Assembly: GCF_022354465.1 (NCBI RefSeq)
Contig: NZ_CP092361.1
Coordinates: 930,001 to 994,000 of the forward strand
DNA: 64,000 nucleotides
DNA from: Wielerella bovis
GTDB taxonomy: Bacteria; Pseudomonadota; Gammaproteobacteria; Burkholderiales; Neisseriaceae
Reading direction: 5' to 3'
Shown: piece by piece, positions 27,499-37,595 of the stretch
How the letters are laid out: each line of letters starts with the position of its first letter
How positions within the stretch are numbered: position 1 is the stretch's first letter
Made by a program: the position numbers and the translations under genes
Notes under the pieces: generated by a model
Seen by the model: the letters and a program-made list of their open reading frames with translations, nothing else
Told to the model about the DNA's origin: nothing
Database searches by the model: none

Positions 27499-28917
27499 AT
27501 GTCTGTAAAAAAAGTCGTTCAATTAATTGAAGACAACGAAGTACGTTTCGTTGATTTGCGTTTTACCGATACCAAAGGTAAACAACATCACTTCACCATT
27601 CCAGCACGCGTCGTGTTAGAAGACCCAGAAGAATGGTTTGAACATGGACATCCATTTGATGGCTCATCAATGGGTGGCTGGAAAGGCGTGCAGGCATCAG
27701 ATATGCAGTTGCGTCCTGACCCAACAACCGCATACATTGACCCATTTTATGATGATGCTACCGTGGTTTTGACTTGCGATGTGATTGACCCTGCTGATGG
27801 CAAAGGTTACGACCGCGACCCACGTTCCATCGCACGCCGCGCCGAAAATTATTTGAAATCAACAGGCATTGGCGATACCGCATTTTTTGGACCCGAACCA
27901 GAATTTTTTGTGTTTGATGGCATAGAATTTGAAACGCATATGCACCAAGCACGTTTTGAAATCACATCAGAAACTGCTGCATGGTCTAGCGGCAAACATT
28001 ATGATGGACAAAACACGGGGCATCGCCCAATGGTAAAAGGCGGATATTCGCCAATTGCGCCTGTTGACCAAGGGCAAGATTTGCGTTCAGCAATGGTGAA
28101 TGTGTTGGAAGAAATTGGCATTCCTGTGGAAGTGCATCATGGCGAAGTGGGTACAGGTTCTCAAATGGAATTGGGTACTAAATTCAGCACTTTGGTAAAA
28201 CGTGCTGACTGGACACAAGACATGAAATATGTGATTTGGAATGTGGCGCATAATTTTGGTAAAACCGCGACCTTTATGCCAAAACCTTTGATGGGCGACA
28301 ATGGCAGCGGTATGCATGTGCATCAATCCATTTGGAAAGATGGCAAAAATCTGTTCTCTGGCGATGGCTATGCAGGATTGAGCGAAATGGCGTTGTATTA
28401 CATCGGCGGCATCATCAAACATGCTAAAGCCTTGAATGCGATTACCAATCCTTCTACCAATTCCTACAAACGCCTTGTGCCGCATTTTGAAGCACCTGTA
28501 AAATTGGCTTATTCAGCGAAAAATCGCTCGGCTTCCATTCGCATTCCTGCTGTGAGTAGTACCAAAGCGATGCGTATTGAAGCGCGTTTCCCTGACCCAA
28601 CTGCAAATCCTTATTTGTGTTTTGCTGCCTTGTTGATGGCGGGTTTGGACGGCATTCAAAACAAAATTCATCCTGGCGACCCTGCAACGAAAAACTTGTA
28701 TGATTTGCCGCCTGAGGAAGATGCACAAGTGCCAACCGTTTGTGCTTCTTTGGAAGAAGCTTTGCAAGCATTGAAAGCTGATCATGAATTTTTGTTGCGC
28801 GGTGGCGTGTTCAGTCAAGACTGGATTGATAGCTATATTGCATTCAAAAGCGAGGATGTACGCCGTATGCAAATGGCTCCACATCCACTTGAATTTGAAA
28901 TGTATTATTCACTGTAA
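27499..28917 (+). CDS. glnA: Glutamine synthetase, type I
   Basis: 472 aa, the normal GSI length. It joins ammonia and glutamate with [18 protein letters not shown] and the metal-binding EPEFFVFD and [14 protein letters not shown] stretches are present, as are [14 protein letters not shown], the active-site loop [17 protein letters not shown] and the adenylylation site Tyr in NLYDLPPEE (near residue 400). Regulation by adenylylation is therefore likely. It has a good AGGAG ribosome-binding site at 27485. No DUS occurs in the gene. Monocistronic, ending at a DUS-pair terminator. Confidence 0.97.
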   Translation: MSVKKVVQLIEDNEVRFVDLRFTDTKGKQHHFTIPARVVLEDPEEWFEHGHPFDGSSMGGWKGVQASDMQLRPDPTTAYIDPFYDDATVVLTCDVIDPADGKGYDRDPRSIARRAENYLKSTGIGDTAFFGPEPEFFVFDGIEFETHMHQARFEITSETAAWSSGKHYDGQNTGHRPMVKGGYSPIAPVDQGQDLRSAMVNVLEEIGIPVEVHHGEVGTGSQMELGTKFSTLVKRADWTQDMKYVIWNVAHNFGKTATFMPKPLMGDNGSGMHVHQSIWKDGKNLFSGDGYAGLSEMALYYIGGIIKHAKALNAITNPSTNSYKRLVPHFEAPVKLAYSAKNRSASIRIPAVSSTKAMRIEARFPDPTANPYLCFAALLMAGLDGIQNKIHPGDPATKNLYDLPPEEDAQVPTVCASLEEALQALKADHEFLLRGGVFSQDWIDSYIAFKSEDVRRMQMAPHPLEFEMYYSL

Positions 28918-28935
28918 TCAAGTGATTTAAATCCA

Positions 28936-28972
28936 TAGGCAGCCTGAAAACTATTTTCAGGCTGCCTTAAAG
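28936..28972 (+). terminator. DUS-pair terminator after glnA
   Basis: Inverted DUS pair with a short loop, ending CTTAAAG rather than a long T run. Confidence 0.65.
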
Positions 28973-28990
28973 ATAATAAGGAATAGTAAA

Positions 28991-29341
28991 ATGAATAAAA
29001 TTCAACGATTTGGTTGTTATGAGCGTTTATCCGAAGCTGTGGTGGCGAATGGTTTTGTCTTTTTATCGGGCATGGTGCCAGAAATAGACGGAGATATTGT
29101 CGCGCAAACGGCAGATGTGTTGCGCCAAATTGACCATTGGTTAACGCAATGTGGTTCGGACAAAGCGCATATTTTGGAAGCGACCATTTTTCTGTCTGAT
29201 ATGACGGATTACGATGGCATGAATGCGGCGTGGGATGCGTGGGTGGATAAACAACATTCGCCAGCGCGTGCGTGTGTCGCAGCAAAATTGGCGAAAACGG
29301 AATGGAAAGTGGAAATTAAAATTTCTGCTGTGCAAAAATAA
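28991..29341 (+). CDS. RidA family protein
   Basis: 116 aa. The YjgF/YER057c/UK114 fold is recognisable from NGFVFLSGMVPEIDGDIVAQTADVLRQIDHWLTQCGSDKAHILEATIFLSDMTDYDGMNAAWDAWVD and the end SPARACVAAKLAKTEWKVEIKISAV. The Arg of the family's RxC pattern is kept (ARACV). RidA proteins hydrolyse reactive enamine/imine intermediates from PLP enzymes. The subgroup is likely a RidA-like 'Rid' branch rather than classical RidA, so no symbol is given. Followed by a DUS-pair terminator. Confidence 0.88.
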   Translation: MNKIQRFGCYERLSEAVVANGFVFLSGMVPEIDGDIVAQTADVLRQIDHWLTQCGSDKAHILEATIFLSDMTDYDGMNAAWDAWVDKQHSPARACVAAKLAKTEWKVEIKISAVQK

Positions 29342-29345
29342 ATTC

Positions 29346-29382
29346 AATGCAGCCTGAAAGATTGTTTCAGGCTGCATTTTTG
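29346..29382 (+). terminator. DUS-like pair terminator
   Basis: ATGCAGCCTGAAAG and CTTTCAGGCTGCAT-like arms, with TTTTTG. The DUS are imperfect (ATGCAGCCTGAA). Confidence 0.7.
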
Positions 29383-29435
29383 CGCCATATCATGCCATAA
29401 TGCAACCTGAAACTTCATCAACAAGGAGCGGCACC

Positions 29436-30113
29436 ATGTCATTTTTCAAAAAACACATTGCGTGGTTAATAGACCAACTGCTTTGTTTATTCGTGGCATT
29501 TATCACAGGCGTGCGCCCCAAACGCGCCGACACGCTGCCATTCACACCACAACAAAAAGTCTATTTTGCCAACCACAACAGTCATGGCGATTTCGTTTTA
29601 GTGTGGATTTCGCTGCCACGCAAATGGCGCATGCACACGCGCCCCGTTGCTGGTGCAGATTATTGGCTGACCAGCAGCTTGAAACGATTTATTATTCAAA
29701 ATGTTTTCAATGCCTTGCTGATTCCGCGCAACAGCGACAATCCCCAAGCCATTACCGAACAAATGGCAAACGCGCTGACACAGGGCGATTCGCTGATTAT
29801 TTTCCCCGAAGGCACGCGCAACACCGATGACAACACGCTGCTGTTGCCATTTAAAAGCGGCATTTATCATCTTGCCAAAGCCAAACCCGATACCGAATTT
29901 GTACCGATTTGGATAGACAACATCAGTCGCGTGTTGCCCAAAGGCAAAATCTTGCCGATTCCATTGGTTTGCCATGTACAAATTGGCGATGCGATTAAAT
30001 TGCAAGAAAATGAAAATAAAGAAGAATTTTTGCAACGTTGTCGCCAAGCCATGCTCAATTTAGCACCGAATCATTTTCAGGCTGCCTCAAATCCCACAGG
30101 AGAAGCATCATGA
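29436..30113 (+). CDS. PlsC-like 1-acylglycerol-3-phosphate acyltransferase
   Basis: 225 aa from the ATG at 29436, which has AAGGAG upstream. A start 36 bp earlier lies in a DUS and is rejected. It has an N-terminal membrane-associated segment and acyltransferase motifs NHNSHGDF (NHxxxxD-type, about 45-52) and IIFPEGTRNTDD (about 120-131), with PFKSGIYHLA near 138. It adds a fatty acid to lysophosphatidate or a related lipid. The stop overlaps the start of the CdsA-like gene (ATGA), so the two are translated together and act in the same pathway. Confidence 0.88.
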   Translation: MSFFKKHIAWLIDQLLCLFVAFITGVRPKRADTLPFTPQQKVYFANHNSHGDFVLVWISLPRKWRMHTRPVAGADYWLTSSLKRFIIQNVFNALLIPRNSDNPQAITEQMANALTQGDSLIIFPEGTRNTDDNTLLLPFKSGIYHLAKAKPDTEFVPIWIDNISRVLPKGKILPIPLVCHVQIGDAIKLQENENKEEFLQRCRQAMLNLAPNHFQAASNPTGEAS

Positions 30114-31060
30114 ATCTTGCGCCGCAATTAGTACCACAAGCAGGCTATATTTTTGTCAGCGTATTCATCGCGCTGACCATCGCCAGTTTCATCGGACAAA
30201 TGCTCAAACGCCAATACGGCAACAGCGACACCATCAGCAATCTCAACGCACGGATTTACGCATGGTGGCTGATGACAATTGTGTTATTGTGCGCCTTTTG
30301 GTTTGGGCGCATTGGCGCAACCGTCTTGTTTTTCCTGATTTCGTTTGCCGCCTTGCGCGAATTTATGACGCTGATTTATCGCCGCCGCATAGATTACAAT
30401 AATATGGCAGTATGTTTCTATATTTTGCTGCCTGTGCAATATTATTTTGTGTTAGACCAATGGTATGGCATGTTCAGCATTTTTATTCCGATTTATGGAT
30501 TCTTATTGCTGCCGATTGTATCCAGTTTAAGCGGTAGCACCACCAATTTCTTGGAACGCACCGCCAAAACGCAATGGATGGCGATGATTTGCATCTTCTG
30601 TTTATCGCACGTTCCCGCTTTGCTGACCTTGAAGCTGGATGGATTTTTGCCAGAAAACAATATTTTGCTGCTGATTTTTCTGATTGCGGTGGTGCAATGC
30701 AGCGATGTTTTGCAATATATTTGGGGTAAATTGGTCGGTGGCAAGAAAATTTTGCCCAGCGTATCGCCGTCAAAAACCATTTCGGGAACGGTGGGCGGTA
30801 TTTTGTCTGCCACTGTATTGGCTGCTTTGATGTCGCCAATTACGCCATTTTCCACGTTTCAGGCTGCCTTAATTGGTTTTGTGATTTGTGTGATGGGTTT
30901 TTTGGGAGGATTGGCGATGTCTGCCATCAAGCGCGATTATGGTGTGAAAGATTGGGGTAATATGATTCAAGGACACGGCGGCATGCTTGACCGCGTGGAT
31001 TCGGTGTGTTTCGCTGCGCCAGTGTTTTTTCATATTGTGCGGTATTTTTGGAATGGTTAA
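30110..31060 (+). CDS. Phosphatidate cytidylyltransferase (CdsA family)
   Basis: 316 aa from the ATG at 30110, overlapping the acyltransferase stop. Eight or so membrane segments. The C-terminal signature SAIKRDYGVKDWGNMIQGHGGMLDRVDSVCFAAP is the CdsA active site with its two Asp (KD and DRVDS). It makes CDP-diacylglycerol from phosphatidate and CTP in the inner membrane. Together with the PlsC-like gene it forms a lysophosphatidate-to-CDP-DAG unit. It may be an accessory copy, as in the E. coli ynbB/plsC-like pairs, rather than the main CdsA; I cannot tell from this window. Confidence 0.88.
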   Translation: MNLAPQLVPQAGYIFVSVFIALTIASFIGQMLKRQYGNSDTISNLNARIYAWWLMTIVLLCAFWFGRIGATVLFFLISFAALREFMTLIYRRRIDYNNMAVCFYILLPVQYYFVLDQWYGMFSIFIPIYGFLLLPIVSSLSGSTTNFLERTAKTQWMAMICIFCLSHVPALLTLKLDGFLPENNILLLIFLIAVVQCSDVLQYIWGKLVGGKKILPSVSPSKTISGTVGGILSATVLAALMSPITPFSTFQAALIGFVICVMGFLGGLAMSAIKRDYGVKDWGNMIQGHGGMLDRVDSVCFAAPVFFHIVRYFWNG

Positions 31061-31086
31061 GTAGTACGGTATTTTGTACTATGATT

Positions 31087-31135
31087 GCAAGCGATGTTGT
31101 TTCACACTTATTTTGTGCAAGAACAACATCGTTGC
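31087..31135 (+). terminator. Hairpin after the cdsA-like gene
   Basis: GCAAGCGATGTTGTT and AACAACATCGTTGC pair with one bulge. The loop CACACTTATTTTGTGC has its own small stem. There is no T run, so this may be part of a repeat (flanking GTAGTAC..GTACTA) rather than a terminator. Confidence 0.4.
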
Positions 31136-31224
31136 GCTGTTAGCAGTCTCTGTACTATGAATAAAAATGATGCTATTGAATTTTATGATAAAATATTGAT
31201 TTCCCATATTAAAGGCAGCCTGAA

Positions 31225-32223
31225 ATGTACGAAACTCTAATCCGACCACTTTTGTTCAAACTTGAACCTGAACAAGCACATCATTTAACGATTCAATTAT
31301 TGCATACATTCGGTGGTATGATGCCACGCGTGAATCCGCATAGTAAGCCCACTTCGCTAATGGGATTGCATTTGCCTAATCCTGTTGGACTGGCTGCTGG
31401 TTTGGATAAAAATGGCGAAGCGATTGACGGTTTGGCGGCATTGGGTTTTGGTTTTATTGAAGTGGGCACGGTAACGCCGCGTCCGCAAGAGGGCAATCCG
31501 CAACCGCGTTTGTTTCGTTCGCCTGAACACCAAGCGATTGTGAACCGTATGGGCTTTAATAATCATGGCATTGATGCGTTGATTGCGAATGTGCAACGCA
31601 GCAAATACACGGGTGTGTTGGGTATCAACATCGGCAAAAATGCCACGACGCCAATAGAAAATGCGGTTGATGATTATTTGATTTGCTTGGAAAAAGCGTA
31701 TGCGTATGCTTCGTATATTGTGGTTAATATTTCATCGCCGAATACCAAAAATTTGCGTGATTTGCAAGGTGGCGATGAATTGAGCAAATTATTAGGCAGC
31801 CTGAAAGACAAACAGGCGCATCTTCGCGCCGTGCATGGACGTTATGTGCCATTGGCGGTGAAAATTGCACCCGATTTGGACGAAACACAAATCGCTGACA
31901 TCGCGCATATTGTCTTGCAAACGGAAATGGACGGTGTGATTGCCACTAATACTACGATTGACAAAACCGCATTGGGCGCATCGCCATTAGCGCAAGAAGC
32001 AGGTGGTTTGAGTGGTGCGCCTGTGCGAGAAGCGAGTAATCGTGTGTTGGCACAACTGGTGCGCGAATTGGACGGCAAAGTGCCTGTGATTGGTGCTGGT
32101 GGTATTTTGAGTGGGCATGATGCGCGTGAAAAAATGCAGCTGGGTGCAGCAGCGGTGCAGATTTACAGCGGTATGATTTATCGTGGTGCAGGATTGGTTA
32201 CGGAATGTATTAAATCGTTGTGA
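31225..32223 (+). CDS. pyrD: Dihydroorotate dehydrogenase (quinone), class 2
   Basis: 332 aa. An N-terminal amphipathic segment ([30 protein letters not shown]) anchors it to the inner membrane. [45 protein letters not shown] and [14 protein letters not shown] (catalytic Ser) follow, and [10 protein letters not shown] binds FMN. It oxidises dihydroorotate to orotate with quinone in pyrimidine synthesis. A DUS lies immediately before the ATG and another is in frame near 31800. The gene has no obvious strong ribosome-binding site. Confidence 0.96.
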   Translation: MYETLIRPLLFKLEPEQAHHLTIQLLHTFGGMMPRVNPHSKPTSLMGLHLPNPVGLAAGLDKNGEAIDGLAALGFGFIEVGTVTPRPQEGNPQPRLFRSPEHQAIVNRMGFNNHGIDALIANVQRSKYTGVLGINIGKNATTPIENAVDDYLICLEKAYAYASYIVVNISSPNTKNLRDLQGGDELSKLLGSLKDKQAHLRAVHGRYVPLAVKIAPDLDETQIADIAHIVLQTEMDGVIATNTTIDKTALGASPLAQEAGGLSGAPVREASNRVLAQLVRELDGKVPVIGAGGILSGHDAREKMQLGAAAVQIYSGMIYRGAGLVTECIKSL

Positions 32224-32227
32224 TATA

Positions 32228-32270
32228 TTTTCAGGCTGCCTTTTTTTGATAAAAAGGCAGCCTGAAAACT
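32228..32270. terminator. DUS-pair terminator after pyrD
   Basis: The arms extend to TTTTCAGGCTGCCTTTTT / AAAAAGGCAGCCTGAAAA, a long perfect stem with T and A runs on both sides, usable in both directions. Confidence 0.8.
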
Positions 32271-32308
32271 ATTTTTATGATTATTTTTGGTACAGAAATA
32301 TATTATAG

Positions 32309-33307
32309 TAACGCGAACTCGGGATAAGAAATTTCATAAAAATTAAAGGGCAAACGTGATAATCTATTGTTTGCACACAACCAAGTATCACGAAAGCCCT
32401 TTAACATGGATTATCTTACCGCACTTTTCTGCCAAATTGATGATTTTTGCAAAGAATTTGAACCCAAATTCAATAGCAAATTGATTAAAAACAATAAAAT
32501 TCGTAATAGACCAAGTTGTATCAGTACCGCAGAAATCATGACCGTACTGATTGCTTTTCATCAATATCGCATGCGTGATTTCAAAACCTATTACCAATGG
32601 CAAGTCCAATCCATTTGGCAGCGAGACTGCCCCAATATGCCCAGCTACAACCGCTTTTTGGAACTGGCTACACGAGCCTTACCTGCTATGTTGGTATTTT
32701 TAACCACCCAAATGGGCAAATGCACAGGTATAGGTGTGGTGGATTCAACCACTTTGTCGGTTTGCCACAATCGCCGTATTCACTCGCATAAAGTGTTTAA
32801 AAACATCGCGCAAAGGGGCAAAAGCAGTACAGGCTGGTTTTACGGTTTCAAATTGCATGCGGTATTTAACCACTTGGGTGAGCTGGTCAATTTTTGCTTA
32901 ACCGCAGGCAATGTGGATGACCGTCAAGGTTTAAAACAAATGGCAAAGCACCTATTCGGCATTTTGGTGGCGGATAGGGGCTATATTGGAAAAGATTTAA
33001 GTGATTGGCTTAAAGAGAAATATGGCATTACTTTACTAACGGGTATCAAAAAAGGCATGAAACCCAAACAATACACAAGTGAGCAGAAAAAGCTGCTTAA
33101 AAAACGTGGTGTTATAGAAACCATTTTTGGGCAACTGAAAAATTTGTGTCAAATTGAACATACTCGGCATCGTTTGGAGCGTGGTTTTATCTTGAATTTG
33201 ATTTCAGGTTTGACTGCCTATTGCCTGTTTCCTTATAAGCCAATGATGTTTGGAAAAAAGTCTTTGTTACCAATGAAGTAAGAAAGACTTATCCCGAGTT
33301 CGCGTTA
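32309..33307. mobile_element. IS982-family insertion sequence
   Basis: About 999 bp. Perfect 20-bp inverted ends: TAACGCGAACTCGGGATAAG at 32309-32328 and its complement at 33288-33307. One intact transposase gene. No clear target duplication was found at the borders. The insertion touches the 3' end of the remnant at 33289-33522. Confidence 0.88.
32406..33281 (+). CDS. IS982-family transposase
   Basis: 291 aa from the ATG at 32406 (MDYLTALFCQIDDFCKEFEPKF). The family N-terminus (NRPSCISTAEIMTVLIAFHQYRMRDFKTYY) and the DDE residues are visible: D in GVVDSTTLS, D in VADRGYIGKDL and E in GVIETIFGQLK. The reading frame is complete with no internal stop, so the element may be active. The gene has no DUS. 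Confidence 0.92.
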   Translation: MDYLTALFCQIDDFCKEFEPKFNSKLIKNNKIRNRPSCISTAEIMTVLIAFHQYRMRDFKTYYQWQVQSIWQRDCPNMPSYNRFLELATRALPAMLVFLTTQMGKCTGIGVVDSTTLSVCHNRRIHSHKVFKNIAQRGKSSTGWFYGFKLHAVFNHLGELVNFCLTAGNVDDRQGLKQMAKHLFGILVADRGYIGKDLSDWLKEKYGITLLTGIKKGMKPKQYTSEQKKLLKKRGVIETIFGQLKNLCQIEHTRHRLERGFILNLISGLTAYCLFPYKPMMFGKKSLLPMK

Positions 33308-33522
33308 AAATTATTTTCTGTCCAATGAGCGGCTTTTAATTGCGCGATAACATCGGCAGAAATTTGAAAACCTTTTATTAAATCAATATGTTGAATAGAG
33401 TATGGCACAGCAGCTTGTCGCCAGAAATAAGCACATGTATTGGGTGTAGCCCAGCCTGCCAGCGTACCGCCTACTGAATACAATAACAATTCATCATATT
33501 TATCTTGTATACGGTACGGCAT
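33289..33522 (-). pseudogene. Gene remnant, its end replaced by the IS982 element
   Basis: 77 codons on the minus strand from MPYRIQDKYDEL. The last five codons (NANSG) and the stop come from the IS end. Without the IS the frame would end a few codons later near 32308, so only the extreme C-terminus was changed. No ribosome-binding site and a stop just upstream of the ATG suggest that the N-terminal part was lost earlier. No family was recognised (LLLYSVGGTLAGWATPNTCAYFWRQAAVPYSIQHIDLIKGF). Confidence 0.45.
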
Positions 33523-33925
33523 GCCACTCGTACAGGCTTATGGGAAAACATCAAACCGCTCTAGATGCCTATTGCCTTGTTAGCACAATGATTTTAACAG
33601 AAAAAGCAGCCTGAAAACAATTTCAGGCTGCCTGAATATTATCTGCCATCGGAAAATGAATCGGGCGTAACATTCACAATACTGATGATTTGAGTGCATT
33701 TATAGTGGATTCAATTTGAAAATGTTTGGTTTGCCAAAACATATTGATTTTCAACCCATTTAAAAAGGTATAAGTGTAGGGTGCAACTTATTGCACCATT
33801 TTTCTGATGAGACATGAGTTTGGTGCAACAAGTTGCACCCTACATTACGTCCTAGTTTTATCCCAAAAATGAAAAGGCAGTCTGAAAACCCATTTTCCCA
33901 GTTTTCAGGCTGCCTGAATCAAAAA
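33523..33925. other. Intergenic region of repeats
   Basis: About 400 bp with no gene. It has a DUS pair at 33606-33636, a lone Correia-like end (TATAGTGGATTCAATTTGAA, 33701-33720), the palindrome at 33776-33843 and a DUS pair at 33873-33920 before the end of ftsH. Confidence 0.7.
33776..33843. repeat. 68-bp inverted repeat with GTAGGGTGCAACTT arms
   Basis: GTAGGGTGCAACTTATTGCACC and its near-complement GGTGCAACAAGTTGCACCCTAC enclose a 24-bp centre. Each arm is itself a small palindrome (GGTGCAA..TTGCACC). No gene. Confidence 0.6.
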
Positions 33926-35905
33926 TTACGCTTTATTTTGATTATTGTCCGAATTGTCGGATTTGACCGTTTCGCTTTGGGCGGCAGGTTCAAATTCAGG
34001 CTGTTTGTCCGCTTCGGGCAATTTAGCAAATTCGCTGTCCGCATCTTGCGCTTGTTCCGCTTCCGATTTCACATTGTGGCTGTAATCTTTCGGCGGCGAA
34101 GGCTGTTTGCCCGCCATGATTTCCAGTACTTGGTCGCGGTCAATCGTTTCCCAATCCATCAAGGCTTTGCACATGGTTTCCATTTTGTCGCGGTTTTCGC
34201 TCAAAATTTTGTAGGCAACGGCATATTGCTCGTCCAAAATGCGGCGGATTTCCGCGTCCACTTCCTGTTGCGTTTTTTCGGAAATGTGTTGCGAACGCGT
34301 TACGCTGCGACCCAAAAACACTTCGCCTTCGTTTTCCGCATACACCATCACGCCCATTTTTTCACTCATACCAAAGCGCGTTACCATCTCACGTGCTAAT
34401 TGCGTAGCGCGTTCAAAGTCATTTGATGCACCTGTGGAAATTCGTCCCACATACAAATCTTCTGCAATGCGACCGCCAAACAAAATAGAAAGCTGGCTCA
34501 ACATCTGGTCTTTGTACATGGAAATGCGGTCGCGTTCAGGCAGTTGCCACGTCAAGCCCAAGGCACGTCCGCGTGGCATAATCGTAACTTTGTGAACGGG
34601 GTCGGAAAACGGCAAACTTTCCGCCACAATCGCATGACCTGCTTCGTGGTAAGCGGTGGCACGTTTTTCGTCTTCGTGCATGACCATGCTGCGGCGTTCA
34701 GGTCCCATGTAGATTTTGTCTTTGGCGTCTTCAAAATCGCTTTGGTCCACTTTTTTCTTGTTGCGGCGACCTGCAAACAAAGCCGCTTCATTGACCAAAT
34801 TCGCCAAATCCGCACCCGAAAAACCAGGGGTGCCACGCGCCAAGGTAACCAAATCCACGCTTTCGTCCAAAGGCACTTTTTTCGCATGCACTTTCAAAAT
34901 TTGCTCGCGACCGCGAATATCGGGAAGCGGCACAACCACTTGACGGTCAAAACGTCCAGGGCGTTGCAAAGCTGGGTCAAGCACGTCTGGGCGGTTGGTG
35001 GCGGCAATCACAATCACGGTTTGATTGCTTTCAAAGCCGTCCATTTCCACCAAAAGTTGGTTCAATGTTTGTTCGCGCTCGTCATTGCCACCGCCCAAAC
35101 CTGCACCGCGTTGGCGACCAACCGCGTCAATCTCGTCAATGAAAATGATGCAAGGCGCGTTTTTCTTCGCTTGTTCAAACATATCGCGTACACGGCTCGC
35201 GCCCACGCCCACGAACATTTCCACAAAATCCGAACCCGAAATGCTGAAAAACGGTACGCCCGCTTCGCCCGCAATCGCTTTTGCCAACAAGGTTTTACCC
35301 GTACCAGGGCTACCTGCCAACAAAATGCCGCGCGGCACACGTCCGCCCAAAGATTGATAGCGGTTGGGGGCTTTCAAATAATCCACGATTTCTTGGACTT
35401 CTTCTTTGGCTTCATCGCAACCTGCCACGTCGGCAAAAGTAATTTTGTTGGCATCTTTATCCAATAATTTGGCGCGCGATTTACCAAATGAGAATGCGCC
35501 GCCTTTGCCACCACCCGATTGCATACGCATAAACCAGAACCATGCGCCAATCAACAAGGCAACAGGCAACAAACTCATAAACAAACTTTGGAGCATTCCT
35601 GGTTTCTTTTCAGGTGTCACTTTGACGCGGACTTTATTGTTAATCAGCGTTTCCACCATTTTGTCATCAACAGGTGCATTGGTGCGGAATGTGGTTTTAT
35701 CCGTGCGTTCTCCCGTGATTTCATAACCAATAAATGAACCTTGAATGTTTACATTATTGACTTGTCCTTCTTTCACTTGTTGAATAAATTGTGAATATTC
35801 AATTTGTTGTGAATCAGGTTTTTTCTCTTGGGCATAATTGATGCCGAACATAATTGCTGCACCTAAACCCAACCATAATAGTAAATTTTTTATGTTGCTC
35901 CCCAC
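33926..35905 (-). CDS. ftsH: ATP-dependent zinc metalloprotease FtsH
   Basis: 659 aa. Two membrane segments ([18 protein letters not shown] near residue 9; [19 protein letters not shown] near 106) enclose a periplasmic domain. AAA+ motifs: Walker A GSPGTGKT near 199, Walker [10 protein letters not shown], and second region of homology [18 protein letters not shown]. The zinc site is HEAGH ([13 protein letters not shown] near 424). A hydrophilic Glu/Asp-rich tail ends it. It degrades membrane and regulatory proteins such as LpxC. It is downstream of rlmE on the same strand (67-bp gap), the classic ftsJ-ftsH order. Confidence 0.97.
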   Translation of the reverse strand: MGSNIKNLLLWLGLGAAIMFGINYAQEKKPDSQQIEYSQFIQQVKEGQVNNVNIQGSFIGYEITGERTDKTTFRTNAPVDDKMVETLINNKVRVKVTPEKKPGMLQSLFMSLLPVALLIGAWFWFMRMQSGGGKGGAFSFGKSRAKLLDKDANKITFADVAGCDEAKEEVQEIVDYLKAPNRYQSLGGRVPRGILLAGSPGTGKTLLAKAIAGEAGVPFFSISGSDFVEMFVGVGASRVRDMFEQAKKNAPCIIFIDEIDAVGRQRGAGLGGGNDEREQTLNQLLVEMDGFESNQTVIVIAATNRPDVLDPALQRPGRFDRQVVVPLPDIRGREQILKVHAKKVPLDESVDLVTLARGTPGFSGADLANLVNEAALFAGRRNKKKVDQSDFEDAKDKIYMGPERRSMVMHEDEKRATAYHEAGHAIVAESLPFSDPVHKVTIMPRGRALGLTWQLPERDRISMYKDQMLSQLSILFGGRIAEDLYVGRISTGASNDFERATQLAREMVTRFGMSEKMGVMVYAENEGEVFLGRSVTRSQHISEKTQQEVDAEIRRILDEQYAVAYKILSENRDKMETMCKALMDWETIDRDQVLEIMAGKQPSPPKDYSHNVKSEAEQAQDADSEFAKLPEADKQPEFEPAAQSETVKSDNSDNNQNKA

Positions 35906-35971
35906 AGAAACACGCTCCCTAAATGTGTGATATAAATTGAATGCTAATTTTAAGGCAGCCTGAAAACCTTG

Positions 35972-36592
35972 TCAGCGTTTATTTTTGCCTAATAGATAAA
36001 TTTCGTTAGACCGATTGCGTGAAGCATCGGGTTTACGCGTTTGTACGCTTGTGAAAACTTCGCGCATGGCTGCCATGTATTCTTGATAACCCGTTCCTTG
36101 AAACACTTTAACCAAGAAATTACCACCTGTTTTCAAATGGTTATTGGCGAAATCCAAAGCCAATTCGCATAAATAAAAACTGCGTGCTTGGTCAATGGTA
36201 CCGTTGCCCGACATATTGGGTGCCATGTCACAAATTACAAGGTCTAACGGACGATTACCCAGTAATTCTTCAAATTTTGCCAATACATCGTCTTCACGAA
36301 AATCGCCTTGAATAAATTCTACGCCGTCCAGCGCATCCATTGGCAAAATATCCAAAGCAAAAACTTTACCTTGTTTGCCAACCAATTTAGCGGCAATTTG
36401 CGACCAGCTACCTGGTGCGCTGCCCAAGTCTGCTAAAACGGTGCCATTTTTAATTAATTTGTCTTTTTCATTTATTTCTAATAGCTTATAAGCTGCACGA
36501 GCGCGATAACCATCTTTTTGTGCGCGTTTGACATAAGGGTCATTGACGTGTTCGTGCATCCAAGCAGGAGAAGATTTGGAACGTTGTACCAT
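35972..36592 (-). CDS. rlmE: 23S rRNA 2'-O-ribose U2552 methyltransferase RlmE
   Basis: 206 aa (E. coli 209). SAM-binding [14 protein letters not shown] near residue 56-69, acidic D in [14 protein letters not shown] and catalytic Lys in [15 protein letters not shown] are the K-D-K-E set of the FtsJ family. It methylates U2552 late in 50S assembly. It is followed on the same strand by ftsH after 66 bp; a DUS near 35955 lies in the gap. Also known as ftsJ/rrmJ. Confidence 0.96.
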   Translation of the reverse strand: MVQRSKSSPAWMHEHVNDPYVKRAQKDGYRARAAYKLLEINEKDKLIKNGTVLADLGSAPGSWSQIAAKLVGKQGKVFALDILPMDALDGVEFIQGDFREDDVLAKFEELLGNRPLDLVICDMAPNMSGNGTIDQARSFYLCELALDFANNHLKTGGNFLVKVFQGTGYQEYMAAMREVFTSVQTRKPDASRNRSNEIYLLGKNKR

Positions 36593-36614
36593 ATTTATTG
36601 TGTTTATAGCGTTT

Positions 36615-36660
36615 TAGGCAGCCTGAAAAACGTGTTATTTCGTTTTCAGGCTGCCTGTTT
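36615..36660. terminator. DUS-pair terminator between fpr and rlmE
   Basis: Inverted DUS pair with an 18-base loop containing AACG..CGTT. Confidence 0.65.
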
Positions 36661-36669
36661 AAAAATAGA

Positions 36670-37449
36670 TTATTGTTCTACAAATGCGCGTTCAATTAAA
36701 TAATCGCCGCGCACACCTGTTTTGGGCGATGCCACCAAGCCAAAACTGTCCAAAATAGCGGAAGTATCGGCATTCATCGGCATGCTGCCACACAACATGG
36801 CGCGGTCATCTTTTGGATTGATGGGCGGTAAACCAATGTCATCAAACATTTTACCGCTTTTCATCAAATCGGTTAGGCGACCTTGATGTTCAAACGGTTC
36901 GCGTGAAACAACGGGATAGTAAATCAATTTTTCGCGCACCATGTCGCCTAAAAATTCGTGATTGGGCAGTTCTTGGGTAAAGTGGTCGTAATACGCCAAA
37001 TCTGCTTTATTACGCACGCCGTGTACCAAAATCACTTTTTCATATTGTTCATAAATATCAGGGTCTTTGGTAACGCTTAAAAATGGGGCAAGTCCTGTGC
37101 CTGTGGACAATAAATATAAATGTTTGCCACCTTCATTCAAATCGCTGGCGATGAGTGTACCTGTTGGTTTTTTACTGATGAGAATTTCGTCGCCTACTTT
37201 GATGTGTTGTAAACGTCCTGTTAATGGACCGTCTTGTACTTTAATGCTAAAAAATTCAAGGTGTTCTTCCCAATTTGCGCTAGCAACGCTGTACGCACGC
37301 ATAAGGGGTTTGCCGTCCACCATCAAACCTATCATCACGAATTGTCCGTTTTCAAAGCGCAAGGATTCATCGCGTGTGCAAGTGAAACTAAAATAAGCGT
37401 CTGTCCAATGGTGTACGGATAGAACTTCTTGGGTATTGAATGCTGCCAT
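36670..37449 (-). CDS. fpr: Ferredoxin--NADP reductase Fpr (paralogue 2)
   Basis: 259 aa. The FAD-binding domain has the RAYSVASANWEEHLEFFSIKV motif near residues 49-69. The NADP domain has LYLLSTGTGLAPFLSV near 112 and AMLCGSMPMNADTSAILDSFG, and the protein ends in AFVEQ. From memory it is very close to meningococcal Fpr (MAAFNTQ start). It transfers electrons between NADPH and ferredoxin/flavodoxin, often in oxidative stress and iron-sulphur repair. Monocistronic. Confidence 0.93.
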   Translation of the reverse strand: MAAFNTQEVLSVHHWTDAYFSFTCTRDESLRFENGQFVMIGLMVDGKPLMRAYSVASANWEEHLEFFSIKVQDGPLTGRLQHIKVGDEILISKKPTGTLIASDLNEGGKHLYLLSTGTGLAPFLSVTKDPDIYEQYEKVILVHGVRNKADLAYYDHFTQELPNHEFLGDMVREKLIYYPVVSREPFEHQGRLTDLMKSGKMFDDIGLPPINPKDDRAMLCGSMPMNADTSAILDSFGLVASPKTGVRGDYLIERAFVEQ

Positions 37450-37595
37450 TAAGATTCTTTCTTGTGATGCGTTTCAGGCTGCCTGAAACTGTGCGAATAA
37501 ATAAACGCGCTATTGTATGCAAAATGCGAGTGTGTATCAAGTAAATAGTGTTTTTATACTATATACTGTGTTTTCAGGCTGCCTATTTGGGAAGT

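Noticed and set aside
32300-33320. Target-site duplication of the IS982 element
   Set aside because: Several offsets were tried by eye and no direct repeat of 5-9 bp was found at the borders.
34544-35467. 307-codon frame antisense to ftsH
   Set aside because: Same reason: ftsH motifs are complete, and the antisense product is rich in His, Arg and Phe with no recognisable motif.
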